This document shows positions 51,574 to 60,443 of a stretch of DNA of 64,000 bases, one piece after another. This DNA comes from Streptomyces spiroverticillatus (lineage in GTDB: Bacteria > Actinomycetota > Actinomycetes > Streptomycetales > Streptomycetaceae). The stretch spans positions 435,761 through 499,760 of the forward strand of contig BMUX01000007.1 in NCBI GenBank assembly GCA_014650415.1, given 5' to 3'. A program made the translations under genes and the position numbers. Numbering within the stretch: the first letter of the stretch is position 1; each line of letters opens with the position of its first letter. The notes below the pieces were generated by a model. It ran no database searches and was not told where the DNA came from. It saw only the letters and a list, made by a program, of their open reading frames with translations.

Positions 51574-52422
51574 CTACGGCTTGCGGCCGACTCCCGCGTA
51601 CAGCGGCACCGGCGTCCCGTCCCGCTCCTCGTCCACTCCGAGGTGCGGCTGCCAGTCCGGCAGCCACACGATGCCGGGCTCCACCAGCTGCAGACCGGTC
51701 GAGGTGAAGAACCGCTCCGTCTCCTCCTTCGTGCGCGGGACGAGCGTCACGCCGCCCGCGCGGTACATCTCCACCGCCTGCGCGGTCCGCTCGACGTCGA
51801 AGTCGCCGGCCAGCTGCGTCAGTACGAGGTGGCTCCCCGACGGCAGCGCCTCCATCAGCTTGCCCACCACCTCGTACGCCCCGTCCGCGTCCGGGATGAA
51901 GTGCAGCAGCGCGATCAGCGACACCGCGACCGGCTCCGTGAAGTCCAGTACGTCACGGGCGAGTTCGGCGATGCGGTCGGGCTCGCGGGCGTCCGCCTGG
52001 AGGTAGGCGGTCGCGCCCTCGGGGGTGCTGGTGAGGAGCGCCTCGGCGTGCGCGAGGACGATCGGGTCGTTGTCGACGTAGACGACCCGGGCCTCGGGGT
52101 TCACCCGCTGGGCGACGGTGTGCAGGTTGGGGGCGGTGGGTATGCCGGTGCCGATGTCGAGGAACTGGCGGGTGCCGGTCCTGGCCAGGTGGCGGGTGGC
52201 ACGCTGCATGAGCCAGCGGTTGTGCCGGGCGCAGTATTTGGTCTGCGGTTCCAGGGCGACGATCTGGCGGCCCAGCTCCTCGTCCACGGGGTAGTTGTCC
52301 TTGCCGCCGAGGAACCAGTCGTAGACGCGGGCGGGGTGCGGCCTGCTGGTGTCGATCGCGATCCGGTCGGCGGGGGCCGGGACGCCGGTGGGCGGCGTGG
52401 TGGCGGGCGGCGTGGAGGTCAT
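51574..52422 (-). CDS. SAM-dependent methyltransferase, DUF574 family
   Basis: 282 residues. DUF574 opening IAIDTSRPHPARVYDWFLGGKDNYPVDEE, then the SAM site FLDIGTGIPTAPNLH and VVYVDNDPIVLAHAEALL. The fold is a class I methyltransferase and the family is very expanded in Streptomyces with unknown targets. AAAGGAG precedes the ATG. It is divergent from the acetyltransferase gene. Confidence 0.9.
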   Translation of the reverse strand: MTSTPPATTPPTGVPAPADRIAIDTSRPHPARVYDWFLGGKDNYPVDEELGRQIVALEPQTKYCARHNRWLMQRATRHLARTGTRQFLDIGTGIPTAPNLHTVAQRVNPEARVVYVDNDPIVLAHAEALLTSTPEGATAYLQADAREPDRIAELARDVLDFTEPVAVSLIALLHFIPDADGAYEVVGKLMEALPSGSHLVLTQLAGDFDVERTAQAVEMYRAGGVTLVPRTKEETERFFTSTGLQLVEPGIVWLPDWQPHLGVDEERDGTPVPLYAGVGRKP

Positions 52423-52566
52423 CTGCCAACTCCTTTGTCGGGCAGGCGTGTTCGGGGGTGTCCCGGGGCCATCGTGCCCTGTTGAGGCGTAGGGGTCAGC
52501 AGGTGGGGGAGTGGAAGCGGGTCCGGGGCCCGAAAATCGCTTGATCTGGCTTTGTACGGTGCTGTC

Positions 52567-53043
52567 ATGACGACCACACCGCCTTCGGGCCTCCGCCTCG
52601 CAGAGATCACCCCCGACAACATCGACGCCGCGCTCGGCATCGAGGTCCGGCCCGATCAGGCACACCTGGTGGCCCCGGTGGCGAAGTCCCTCGCCGAGGC
52701 GTACGTCCACGGGGAGACCGCCTGGCCGCGCCTGATCCTGGACGGGGACCGCCCCGTCGGCTTCCTGATGGCCTTCCTGGACATCGACTGGGACGGCGCG
52801 GGCAATGAGGTGCGCTCCGGCCTCTGGCGCCTGAACGTGGCGGCGACCGAGCAGGCGCGCGGCTGCGGGCGCTTCGCGGTGGAGTCCGTCGCCGCCGAGA
52901 TCCGCCGCAGGGGCGGCAGGCGCCTCACGGTCACCTACCACCCGGGCCCGACCGGCCCCGAGGCCTTCTACCGGAAGCTGGGCTTCCGGGTCACCGGGGA
53001 GACGAGCGGCGACCAGACGGTGGCCGAACTGGACCTCGCGTAG
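52567..53043 (+). CDS. GNAT-family N-acetyltransferase
   Basis: 158 residues. GNAT elements: DRPVGFLMAFLDID (beta-4), LWRLNVAATEQARGCGRFAVESVAAEIRRRG (the acetyl-CoA loop, with RGCGRF in place of the commoner RGxGxG) and AFYRKLGFRVTGE at the end. A TACGGT box ends six bases before the ATG, suggesting a leaderless mRNA, but no -35 is convincing. Substrate unknown. Confidence 0.85.
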   Translation: MTTTPPSGLRLAEITPDNIDAALGIEVRPDQAHLVAPVAKSLAEAYVHGETAWPRLILDGDRPVGFLMAFLDIDWDGAGNEVRSGLWRLNVAATEQARGCGRFAVESVAAEIRRRGGRRLTVTYHPGPTGPEAFYRKLGFRVTGETSGDQTVAELDLA

Positions 53044-53070
53044 GCGCTTCCGGCGGGGAGAAGTGCCCCC

Positions 53071-54408
53071 TCATCCCCGTACCGCGTCCCCGACGGGCTC
53101 GGCCGCGGGAGTCTCCGGGCGCACCCCACCGGCGCCGGTCGGACGCGCCCACATCAGCGCCCCCAGCAGCAGCACACCGCCCGCCAGCAGCCACGGCCCG
53201 GCGCCCAGCGCCATGGCGCCCATGACCACTCCGCTCAACCCGGCCGAAATCTGCAACGCCAGCGACTGCACCGACAGGGCGGTCGCCCGCTGCGCGCTGG
53301 TCACCCGGCGGTGCATCAGCTCGTTCTCGTTCGGCCCCGCCGCTCCGAGCCCCATGTAGAAGATCCCGTACCCGAGCACCGCGATCCCCAGCGCCAGTGG
53401 TGCGGTCGACTGCGCCGTCACCCCGAGCAGCACCAGCCCGCACACCCCGAGACTCAGGCTCACCAGCACCGCCCGCTCCCCGCTGCGGGTCAGGCGTGCG
53501 GCGAGCGGTGCCAGCGAGCTGCCGAAGCCCGACAGCGCGAATCCCGCACAGCCCAGCACGGAGTACAGCAGCGCCCCCGACTCCAGCGACCCCGTGACTC
53601 CTGCCGCCCGGCCCGGCATCAGCAGCTCCATGGCCGCGAGCCCCGCCCCGGCCGCCGCCGAGCTGAGCAGCACCCGGCGTACGGTCGCCTCGCGCGTCCC
53701 CAGCTTCAGGCCTTCGAGCACGGTCACCGGGACGCCCCGCATCACCTGGCCCAGCGAGTTCGGGGGGCGCGGCGGCTCCCGCAGGGCGGAGAGCACGTAC
53801 AGGACGAAGACGACGGCGACCGCCGCGCCCAGCAGCCTCGGTACCGACATGGGGACCAGGACGCCGCCGGTCGCCTCCGTCAGACGGGCGCCGATGTTCG
53901 GGCCGAGCCCGAGCAGCCACGGGATCGCGCCGCCCGTCAGCGTGCCGACCGCGAGCCCGACGGCGACGGCGGTGTTGCCGCGCGCCAGCCCGGTGCGCAG
54001 GTCGGCGTCGGGCCCGGCGTGGGCCTGCACGGTGTCGACGTACCAGGCCTCCGCCGGCCCGCTGGACAGGGCGCGGCCCGCACCCACCAGCGCCATGGTG
54101 ACGGCGAGCATCGCGGCCGAGGAGACCACGGCCTGGAGGATGAGGGCGGTGAGGTTGAAGAGCCCGGCCAGGGCGAGGATCGGCCGCCGCCCCAGGACGT
54201 CGCAGAGCCCACCGGTCGGCAGCTCCAGTACGGCGGCGGTGATCGAGTGCGCGGCGAAACACGCGGCGACGGCGGTCAGGCTCAGTCCGCGCTCGGTGAA
54301 GAGCAGCACGGCCGTGCCGAAGCTCAGCCCGGTCGGCAGCCAGAACAGCAGGTTGACGACGGCGAAGCGGCGGCGTGCGGTCCGCAGGACGTCCGGGGAA
54401 GTCTTCAT
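53071..54408 (-). CDS. MFS transporter (drug-efflux type)
   Basis: 445 residues, about twelve spans. Typical loop LELPTGGLCDVLGRRPILALAGLF between helices 2 and 3, ALSSGPAEAWYVDTVQ near helix 4, so a proton antiporter of the small-molecule efflux group. It overlaps the upstream ArsR-like gene by ATGA and is under its control. Substrate unknown. Confidence 0.9.
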   Translation of the reverse strand: MKTSPDVLRTARRRFAVVNLLFWLPTGLSFGTAVLLFTERGLSLTAVAACFAAHSITAAVLELPTGGLCDVLGRRPILALAGLFNLTALILQAVVSSAAMLAVTMALVGAGRALSSGPAEAWYVDTVQAHAGPDADLRTGLARGNTAVAVGLAVGTLTGGAIPWLLGLGPNIGARLTEATGGVLVPMSVPRLLGAAVAVVFVLYVLSALREPPRPPNSLGQVMRGVPVTVLEGLKLGTREATVRRVLLSSAAAGAGLAAMELLMPGRAAGVTGSLESGALLYSVLGCAGFALSGFGSSLAPLAARLTRSGERAVLVSLSLGVCGLVLLGVTAQSTAPLALGIAVLGYGIFYMGLGAAGPNENELMHRRVTSAQRATALSVQSLALQISAGLSGVVMGAMALGAGPWLLAGGVLLLGALMWARPTGAGGVRPETPAAEPVGDAVRG

Positions 54409-55070
54409 GACGCACCGTCACTTATGTCCGAAGTGGTCGTCTGGGGAGGGGAGTTGTGCTGGGCCAGGGGGAGTGCCGCGGTGAAGACGACGACCTGCTC
54501 GGCGCGTGCGTCGCCTTCGTCGCGTGCGGAGAGTTCCGTCAGCTTCTCCCGGAAGAACCGCTGGAGTTCGCTCACCGACTCCGGGGTCAGGCGGGGCATC
54601 AGGTCGCTGAATCCGGCGGCTTCCGTCCAGTCGGGGCCGAGCAGTCCGTCGGCCATGTCCGCCTCGTGCTGCACCAGCGTCGCCTGGAGGTGGTTCATCT
54701 GCTGCCTGCGGGTGAAGTCGACGAAGGCGCGGCCCTCCGGGGTCGCCCACATCGCCTCGTTGTTCCAGCTCGTCACGGCGTGCGCCGACCGCCAGCGGCG
54801 TTCGCGTCCGTCCTTGTGCTCCGCCTCCTCCACGAAGGCGTACTTCGCCAGCACCCGCAGGTGGTAGCTGGTCGAGGCGGACGACTCCCCGGTGCGGGCC
54901 GCCAGCTCGCTCGCCGTGCCGGGGCCGTGCTGCCGCAGCAGCCCCAGCAGCCGGATGCGCAGGGGGTGCGTGAGGGCCTTCAGGGCCGCCGTGTCCTGCG
55001 TGGGATCCAGGACGCGATCGCGTCCTGCAGCCTGGTTCGGACGCTCGTCCGCGTGCTCTTCGCTGACCAT
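54405..55070 (-). CDS. ArsR-like (HTH_20) regulator of the MFS gene
   Basis: 221 residues. The winged-helix domain ALTHPLRIRLLGLLRQHG...SASTSYHLRVLAKYAFVEE lies at about 30-95; there is no Cys pair for metal sensing. The C-terminal helical half is likely a drug or metabolite sensor. The gene is divergent from an acetyltransferase gene, and a 22-bp palindrome lies between them. Confidence 0.9.
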   Translation of the reverse strand: MVSEEHADERPNQAAGRDRVLDPTQDTAALKALTHPLRIRLLGLLRQHGPGTASELAARTGESSASTSYHLRVLAKYAFVEEAEHKDGRERRWRSAHAVTSWNNEAMWATPEGRAFVDFTRRQQMNHLQATLVQHEADMADGLLGPDWTEAAGFSDLMPRLTPESVSELQRFFREKLTELSARDEGDARAEQVVVFTAALPLAQHNSPPQTTTSDISDGAS

Positions 55071-55098
55071 GCTTCGCAGCGTAGGCCGCCCGGGCCAC

Positions 55099-55120
55099 TC
55101 TGCAAAAGTATTTTTGCAGA
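55099..55120. promoter_or_regulatory. Operator TCTGCAAAA-N4-TTTTGCAGA
   Basis: A 22-bp palindrome with 9-bp perfect arms and a 4-base centre in the 84 bp between the divergent ArsR-like and acetyltransferase genes. It is strikingly AT-rich for this genome. The arm length suits a winged-helix dimer, so it is the likely binding site of the adjacent ArsR-like protein and could regulate both directions. Confidence 0.75.
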
Positions 55121-55154
55121 ATTATTTTGGGGAAATCTTCGCTATCGTCCGCGC

Positions 55155-55718
55155 ATGCGCCTCTACCGTTCGAACGTGACCGAACGTGCCGACGACCTCG
55201 TCTCCGTCTACGCCGAGGTCTTCACCGCCCCGCCCTGGAACGAACCCGCCGACGCCGCCCCCGCCTTCCGCAAGCGCCTCGACGCCGACCGCCACCGCCC
55301 CGGATTCCGGGCGGCTGTCGCCCCCGCCCGCGACGGCGGACCGGGCGCGGAGGGCTTCGCCACCGGCTGGACCACCCCCGACCCGTTCCCCGCCGACCGC
55401 TCCTACGCCCGGATCGCCGCCCAGCTCGGCCCCCGTCTCGGTCCCCTCCTGGTGGGCGCCTTCGAAGTGGACGAGATGGCGGTACGTTCCTCCGCGCGCG
55501 GCACCGGCCTCGGCCGCAGCCTCCTGGCCGCCCTCTGCGACGGGGCCGCCCCGGACGGCCGCGCCTGGCTGCTCACCGCACGCTCCGCCCCGGACGCCGT
55601 GGCCTTCTACCGGCGCCTCGGCTGGCACGAGGTCCTCCCGGTGCCCGGCGCGGACCCCGGCGACCTCGTCGCCTTCCTCGCCCCCGGCCACCCGGGGGCG
55701 GCCGCCATCACCCCCTGA
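55155..55718 (+). CDS. GNAT-family N-acetyltransferase
   Basis: 187 residues. VYAEVFTAPPWNEP at the substrate side, VDEMAVRSSARGTGLGRSLLAALCDGA (acetyl-CoA loop RGTGLG) and AVAFYRRLGWHEVLPVPG. A TATCGT box ends six bases before the ATG, so leaderless translation is possible. Its promoter is next to the operator of the divergent regulator. Substrate unknown; modification and efflux of the same compound is a possible joint role. Confidence 0.88.
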   Translation: MRLYRSNVTERADDLVSVYAEVFTAPPWNEPADAAPAFRKRLDADRHRPGFRAAVAPARDGGPGAEGFATGWTTPDPFPADRSYARIAAQLGPRLGPLLVGAFEVDEMAVRSSARGTGLGRSLLAALCDGAAPDGRAWLLTARSAPDAVAFYRRLGWHEVLPVPGADPGDLVAFLAPGHPGAAAITP

Positions 55719-55852
55719 CCTGCGCCTCGGTACCGGTTTCCGGGGTAAAACGGCCCCGCACCCGGCCCGTGCACAAACTCGACCCCATACCTCCGCCCCG
55801 TGTTCGCCCTTTTGTCTTCCGCGCTTCCGCCGTGGTGTGGGACAACGCACCC

Positions 55853-57082
55853 ATGTGCGACGACGACCTCATCCCGCCCCACCCCGACCTCACCGAGGCC
55901 CAGTGGCTGCGCGCCGAGCCCGAGCTGGCCGACGGACCCGTGGGCGACCGCGTCCGCGCCATGGGCATCGTGCGCAGACGTGCCCTGCTGGGCGGTGCGG
56001 CCGCCGGAGCCGCGCTCGCCGCTCTGCCGGGCTCCGCCGCCGCCGAGGCCCGCACCACGGGCGCCGCCCGGCCCCGTACCGCAGCAGTCGACAAATTCCC
56101 CTTCCCCCAACGCCCCAACGGTCAGGGCGAGTTCGCGATCCTCGTCACCGGGGACGCGGGCACCGGCAAGGAGGAGCAGCACGCCGTGGCCGCCGCCGCC
56201 CGGGAGGTCTGCCGCCGCGAGGGCATCGGTGTGGCCGTCGGCCTCGGCGACAACATCTACGAGAACGGACCCGAGTCCGACACCGACGACGAGTTCCGGA
56301 CCAAGTTCGAGGAGCCCAACACCGGGCTCGACATGCCCTGGCTGATGGTCCTCGGCAACCACGACTGCTCCGGCCTGCTCCCCGGCAGCGGCGGCGACCC
56401 CTCGCGCGGCGACCGCGAGGTCTCCTACGCCCGCTCCTCCCGCCGCTGGTACATGCCCAGCCGCTACTACACGGCCGCCCTGCCCGCCGGCGGCACCGAC
56501 CCCGTGATCGAGTTCTTCGCTCTCGACACCAACCCGGTCGCCTCCACCGTCGCCCAGCTCGACCCGCACTACTACTGGAACGGCCCCTACATGCGCGCCC
56601 AGCGCGCCTGGCTCGACAGCGCGCTCACGGCATCCCGGGCGCGGTGGAAGGTGGTCATCGGCCACCACCCCTACCTGAACAACGGCAAACACGGCAGCGC
56701 CGGTTCGTACGACGGCTTCCTCGTCGGCCACTACACGCGCGGCATCCACCTCAAGGAGCTGTACGAGGAGGTCGTCGTCGGCCGCGCCGACCTGATCCTC
56801 TCCGGCCACGACCACACCCTCCAGCTCCTGGAGCCCACCACCCGCACCGCCGGAACCCGACAGATCGTCTGCGGTGCCTCGTCCAAGTCCGGCGACGGCA
56901 AGGCCCACGGGAAACACCCCGCCACCTGGCAGAACTTCTCCGACCACGGCTTCATGGTGCTCAAGGTCTCCGACCGGGCGATGACCGTCGACGCCTACAC
57001 CGTCGACGTCCCCTCCCGCACCGCCCGCCTGGCCCACACCACCCGCACCACCACCCCCGTGGACACCCTGGCGCGCCACTGA
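55853..57082 (+). CDS. Secreted metallophosphoesterase (purple-acid-phosphatase-like)
   Basis: 409 residues. A twin-Arg style signal (MGIVRRRALLGGAAAGAALAALPGSAAAEA, about 37-66) is preceded by a 36-residue acidic head. Calcineurin-like motifs follow: LVTGDAGTG (GDxG), GLGDNIYENG (GDxx), LMVLGNHD, VVIGHHPYLNNG and SGHDHTLQ. Order and spacing resemble small animal-type acid phosphatases (ACP5). It should hydrolyse phosphomonoesters outside the membrane. A hairpin terminator follows. Confidence 0.88.
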   Translation: MCDDDLIPPHPDLTEAQWLRAEPELADGPVGDRVRAMGIVRRRALLGGAAAGAALAALPGSAAAEARTTGAARPRTAAVDKFPFPQRPNGQGEFAILVTGDAGTGKEEQHAVAAAAREVCRREGIGVAVGLGDNIYENGPESDTDDEFRTKFEEPNTGLDMPWLMVLGNHDCSGLLPGSGGDPSRGDREVSYARSSRRWYMPSRYYTAALPAGGTDPVIEFFALDTNPVASTVAQLDPHYYWNGPYMRAQRAWLDSALTASRARWKVVIGHHPYLNNGKHGSAGSYDGFLVGHYTRGIHLKELYEEVVVGRADLILSGHDHTLQLLEPTTRTAGTRQIVCGASSKSGDGKAHGKHPATWQNFSDHGFMVLKVSDRAMTVDAYTVDVPSRTARLAHTTRTTTPVDTLARH

Positions 57083-57089
57083 AGTGTCC

Positions 57090-57122
57090 TCCGGGGCGGG
57101 CGGCGACCCCGCCCGCCCCGGA
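57090..57122 (+). terminator. Terminator of the phosphatase gene
   Basis: Arms TCCGGGGCGGGC (57090-57101) and GCCCGCCCCGGA (57111-57122), a perfect 12-bp stem, eight bases after the stop codon. Confidence 0.8.
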
Positions 57123-57150
57123 CCGTACGTACACGGCACAATGAGTGCCC

Positions 57151-57792
57151 ATGCGCACCCCGGCCACCACCGCCCCGCTCGTCCACCAGGTCCCGTACTT
57201 CTCTCAGTGGGTCACTCCCGAGCTCGCCGAGACGATCGTCACCCGTCAACTCCCCGCCGCCGAGGACCCGTTGTGGCAGGCGTACGGAGCGGTGAGCCCC
57301 GAGGAGTACGACTGGTGGTCCTGGCGGCTGTGCGGCATGGCCTGCCTGCGCATGTGCCTCGCCCACTGGGGACTGCCCGTCCCCACCGCCATGGAGCTGG
57401 CCGCCGGGTGCGTCGAGGCGGGCGCGTACGTCCGGCGCGAGGACGGCGGCCTCGACGGGCTGATCTACGCCCCGTTCGCCCGCCACGTCGAGGCCACCTG
57501 GCCCCTCGCGGCGGAGTCCCGCCCCGACCTCCCCGCCGAGGAGATCCGTCAACTCCTCGCGTCGGGGCGGCTGTTGATGCTCTCCGTGCATCCGTCCGTA
57601 CGAGAACTGGCGCCGACCGCACCACCGGCGCGGGGCGGCCATCTGGTCCTCGCCGTCGGGTACGAAGCGGAAGCCCTCCTGGTCCACAACCCGTCCGGAT
57701 TCCACGGTCGCTCCCAGGAGTTCGCCCGCATCCCGTGGTCCGACCTGGACCGTTTCTACGCGGGCAGGGGAGTGGTCCTGGGGCGCCTCTGA
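57151..57792 (+). CDS. C39-like peptidase-family protein
   Basis: 213 residues, no signal peptide. The papain-like triad can be read as Cys in RLCGMACLRMCLAHWG, His in GGHLVLAVGY and Asn in VHNPSG, which is the Peptidase_C39_2 arrangement. Such proteins may cleave leader peptides or wall peptides. A CACAAT box ends eight bases before the ATG and no ribosome binding site is seen; a GTG two codons upstream is the alternative start. Single gene, convergent with the serine hydrolase. Confidence 0.8.
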   Translation: MRTPATTAPLVHQVPYFSQWVTPELAETIVTRQLPAAEDPLWQAYGAVSPEEYDWWSWRLCGMACLRMCLAHWGLPVPTAMELAAGCVEAGAYVRREDGGLDGLIYAPFARHVEATWPLAAESRPDLPAEEIRQLLASGRLLMLSVHPSVRELAPTAPPARGGHLVLAVGYEAEALLVHNPSGFHGRSQEFARIPWSDLDRFYAGRGVVLGRL

Positions 57793-57809
57793 CGGGTCCT
57801 CTGACGGGG

Positions 57810-58853
57810 TCAGTCCTCCAGCACCAGCCGCGCCCCGACCGCGTCGATGTCCTGGTCCGTGTTGCAGAGCACCACGACACCCCGCCCGCGCTCCCGGTCG
57901 AGGCCGACGTACGCGTGCGAGCCGCCCGTCTCCCCGTTGTGCCAGGTCAGCTCGCGCCCGTCGTGCACCGTCGTCATCCAGCCGAACCCGACCCTGCTCC
58001 CGCCGTCCGCTTCGTACCGGGGCCGGACGGCATCGACACCGGGCGCGCTCCCGTCCAGCACCGCCCGCAGCAGCAGCGACAGGTCCCGCGCCGTCGACCG
58101 CACGCCGACCCCGGCGGGCGCGTACCCCTCGGAGATCCACGGGGTGAGCGCCATGCCCGCGCGCGAGTGCGGCCGGGCGAAGGACGCGACGGGGTCGTAG
58201 TCCGTACGCACCTCAGTGGCCCGCATGCCGAGCGGAGCCAGCAACTCCCGCTCCAGCAAGGCCGGGTAGCCGCCCGCGACGCCCCCGCCGAGCGCCTGCC
58301 CGAGCAGTGCCATCCCCAGATTCGAGTACGCGAAGACCCCGCGCGCCCGTACCGGGCCCACCGTGGCGGCCCGTGCCAGGAAGTCCCCGACGCTCATCGC
58401 CCCGTAGGGATCCCGCCCGCGCGCCATCGTCAGACCCAGCCTGAGGTTGGTGGCCAGGCCCGCCCGCAGATGCAGGCGGGGCAACCCCGAGCGGTGCGAG
58501 GCGAGTTCGGCGAGCGTGGCCGCCGCGACGTCGGCGCTCGCGAACCGTACCTGCGGCAGGAGCGAGGAAACGGGCCGGTCCTCCGGCACGTCCGACGCGG
58601 CCAGCAGCATCCCGGTGAGGACCTTCGCCACCGAACCGGTCTCGAAGGAGGTGTCCGGCGTCACGGGCCCGTCGGCGACGGCGCGCCCGGTGCCGAGCGA
58701 GGCGAACCGGGTGCCCCCGGCATCAAGGAACGCCACCGAAACGGTGTGGAAGTTCCCCGGCGCGCCCAGCATCTGACGGAGTCTCAGGGACAGTGCGGGG
58801 TCGCCCGCCTCCCGGCCGGGCTCCCAGCGGTCGCCGCCCGCATCCTTCGCCAT
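57810..58853 (-). CDS. Serine hydrolase, class C beta-lactamase fold
   Basis: 347 residues without a recognisable signal peptide. SxxK is SVAK (TSFETGSVAKVLTG, about 70-80), YxN is YSN in FAYSNLGMALLG, and HNGETGG replaces KTG. Typical of beta-lactamase-related esterases or DD-peptidases, whose in vivo substrate is seldom penicillin. It is downstream of the MerR-phosphatase gene on the same strand but 292 bp away, separated by repeat family 2. Confidence 0.88.
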   Translation of the reverse strand: MAKDAGGDRWEPGREAGDPALSLRLRQMLGAPGNFHTVSVAFLDAGGTRFASLGTGRAVADGPVTPDTSFETGSVAKVLTGMLLAASDVPEDRPVSSLLPQVRFASADVAAATLAELASHRSGLPRLHLRAGLATNLRLGLTMARGRDPYGAMSVGDFLARAATVGPVRARGVFAYSNLGMALLGQALGGGVAGGYPALLERELLAPLGMRATEVRTDYDPVASFARPHSRAGMALTPWISEGYAPAGVGVRSTARDLSLLLRAVLDGSAPGVDAVRPRYEADGGSRVGFGWMTTVHDGRELTWHNGETGGSHAYVGLDRERGRGVVVLCNTDQDIDAVGARLVLED

Positions 58854-58972
58854 GTCTCGTACGCTCCCTTGCGGTTCGGGTCCCAGGTCTGCCGGGTCAC
58901 GAGTCTTCCCTACGCCCCGCCCCCTCCACCCCGACCCCTTGGGCTACGGGCCGCCCTTCCCCTTCCCTTAGC

Positions 58973-59060
58973 CCCCTTGGGCGGCGGGGCCGCCCCCCGG
59001 GGGCGGAACGGGCGGGCAAGGGGGCGGCCCGCCCGACACGGGCCCACCTCGGCTCCGGCC
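58973..59060. repeat. Interspersed repeat family 2, copy B
   Basis: Sister of 37941-38030, in the 292 bp between the MerR-phosphatase gene stop and the serine hydrolase start. It has the same two GC hairpins and lies downstream of the fusion gene, but in the opposite orientation relative to it compared with copy A and its gene. The rest of the gap is low-complexity C-rich DNA without a gene. Confidence 0.8.
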
Positions 59061-59145
59061 CTCTCGCCACCGGCGACGCCCGAAGGCCCCAGCCGCACCC
59101 CTGAGCGGTGGACGCGCCCCCCGGCCGGGCACGGGTGCCCCGGAG

Positions 59146-60276
59146 TCACCCCTGCGACGTCACCCCGCCCCCCTCGGCACCAGCACCCCCACCCGCACGC
59201 CGCACATCAGCGATCACGCAGCTGACATTGTCCGGCCCGCCCAGCGCATTCGCCCTGCCCACCAGCTCCCGCACCGCCGCGTCAGGATCGGCGACCCCCG
59301 TCAGTACCTCGCGAATCTCTGGCGTGGGCACCACCGCCGACAGCCCGTCCGAGCACAGCAGATACCGGTCGCCCGGCAGCGCGTCCTGCACCCGCACGTC
59401 CGCAGCCGTCGCCGGAGCATCCTCGTCAGTCGTCAACGCCCGTGCCAGCAGTGCCCGTTGGGGGTGGGAGGCGGCCTCCGCCTCGGTGAGCCGCCCCTCC
59501 TCCACCAGCGCCCGCACCCTCGTGTGGTCGGTGGTGATCTGGAACAGCCCGCCGTCCCGCAGCAGATACGCCCTCGAATCCCCGATGTGCACGAGCGCCA
59601 ACTGCGACCCCGTCCACAGCATCGCGGTGAGCGTCGTCCCGGCACCGCCCTGCCCGCGCGGCCCGGCCGCGCCCCGTACCGCACGCCGTGCCTCCTCGAC
59701 GGCGTCCTGAAGCGCGTTCAGCACACCGCCCGCCGAGACCGGCTCGGACTCCAGCCGCCGCAGTACGTCCACCGCCGCGGCCCCCGCGGGCGCGCCCGCC
59801 TCGCCGAACCCGTCGGCCACCGCCAGCAGCCGGGCCCCCGCGTACGCCGTGTCCTGATTGCTCTCCCGCACCCGCCCCGCGTCCGACAGGGCGGCGTAAC
59901 GCATCTCCAGCGGAGCCGTCGTACCCACCACACTCTCCTCCCGCGCCAGCTGACCGACGAGGAAAGAAGCCAGGTCCCGGCGGTGCGCGGTGTCGGCCTC
60001 GACCTCCGCCCAGTACGCCCGCACCTCCTCGGCGGCCCCCGCCGCGTCCCGCGCACAGACCTCGCGGATACGCGCCAGGGGCATCCCGAGCCGCCGCAGC
60101 CACGCCACCAGACGCGCCCGCTCCAACTGCCCGACCGCGTAGAAGCGGTATCCGGTGACCGGATCGACCCGCACCGGCGGCAGCAGCCCCAGCTCGTCGT
60201 ACAGCCGAAGCGCCTTGGGCGAGAGCCGGGACGCCCGTGCGAACGCCCCGATCGTCAACAGCTCCGCAGCCCCCAC
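59146..60276 (-). CDS. MerR-type regulator fused to a PP2C serine/threonine phosphatase
   Basis: 376 residues from the GTG after GGAGGAGAGG. The first ~75 residues are a MerR winged helix (LLTIGAFARASRLSPKALRLYDELGLLPPVRVDPVTGYRFY), then a coiled-coil dimerisation helix to ~130. From ~145 to the end is a full PP2C domain: RVRESNQDTAYAG, LLAVADGFGEAGAP, LVHIGDSRAYLLRDG, LLCSDGL and GGPDNVSCVIADV, with the metal-binding Asp residues kept. The DNA-binding protein therefore carries a manganese-type protein phosphatase where a ligand domain is normal. It probably autoregulates. Confidence 0.9.
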   Translation of the reverse strand: MGAAELLTIGAFARASRLSPKALRLYDELGLLPPVRVDPVTGYRFYAVGQLERARLVAWLRRLGMPLARIREVCARDAAGAAEEVRAYWAEVEADTAHRRDLASFLVGQLAREESVVGTTAPLEMRYAALSDAGRVRESNQDTAYAGARLLAVADGFGEAGAPAGAAAVDVLRRLESEPVSAGGVLNALQDAVEEARRAVRGAAGPRGQGGAGTTLTAMLWTGSQLALVHIGDSRAYLLRDGGLFQITTDHTRVRALVEEGRLTEAEAASHPQRALLARALTTDEDAPATAADVRVQDALPGDRYLLCSDGLSAVVPTPEIREVLTGVADPDAAVRELVGRANALGGPDNVSCVIADVRRAGGGAGAEGGGVTSQG

Positions 60277-60323
60277 GCGCCCTCTCCTCCCCGCACCGAA
60301 CCCGTCCGGTCCGGCGCCCCCTG

Positions 60324-60354
60324 ATGCTGTGCCCTGCCCCCAGGGCAAGGTCAA
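60324..60354 (-). promoter_or_regulatory. MerR-type promoter with dyad in a 19-bp spacer
   Basis: Minus-strand TTGACC (60349-60354) and CAGCAT (60324-60329) are 19 bases apart, the long spacing typical of MerR-activated promoters. The spacer holds the perfect dyad TGCCCTG-N4-CAGGGCA (60330-60347). The start point would be about 40 bases before the GTG of the MerR-phosphatase gene. Confidence 0.8.
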
Positions 60355-60443
60355 CCGCACTGCGCGGCAACCCTCTGACCAGCATGTTCGCATCCGCCGA
60401 TAGGGTGAGTGCCCGCAACCCCAGGCACCCCAGGAGCCCCACC

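Noticed and set aside
57810..58853. A true beta-lactamase
   Set aside because: The KTG motif is replaced and there is no export signal, so an esterase or DD-peptidase-like role is more likely.
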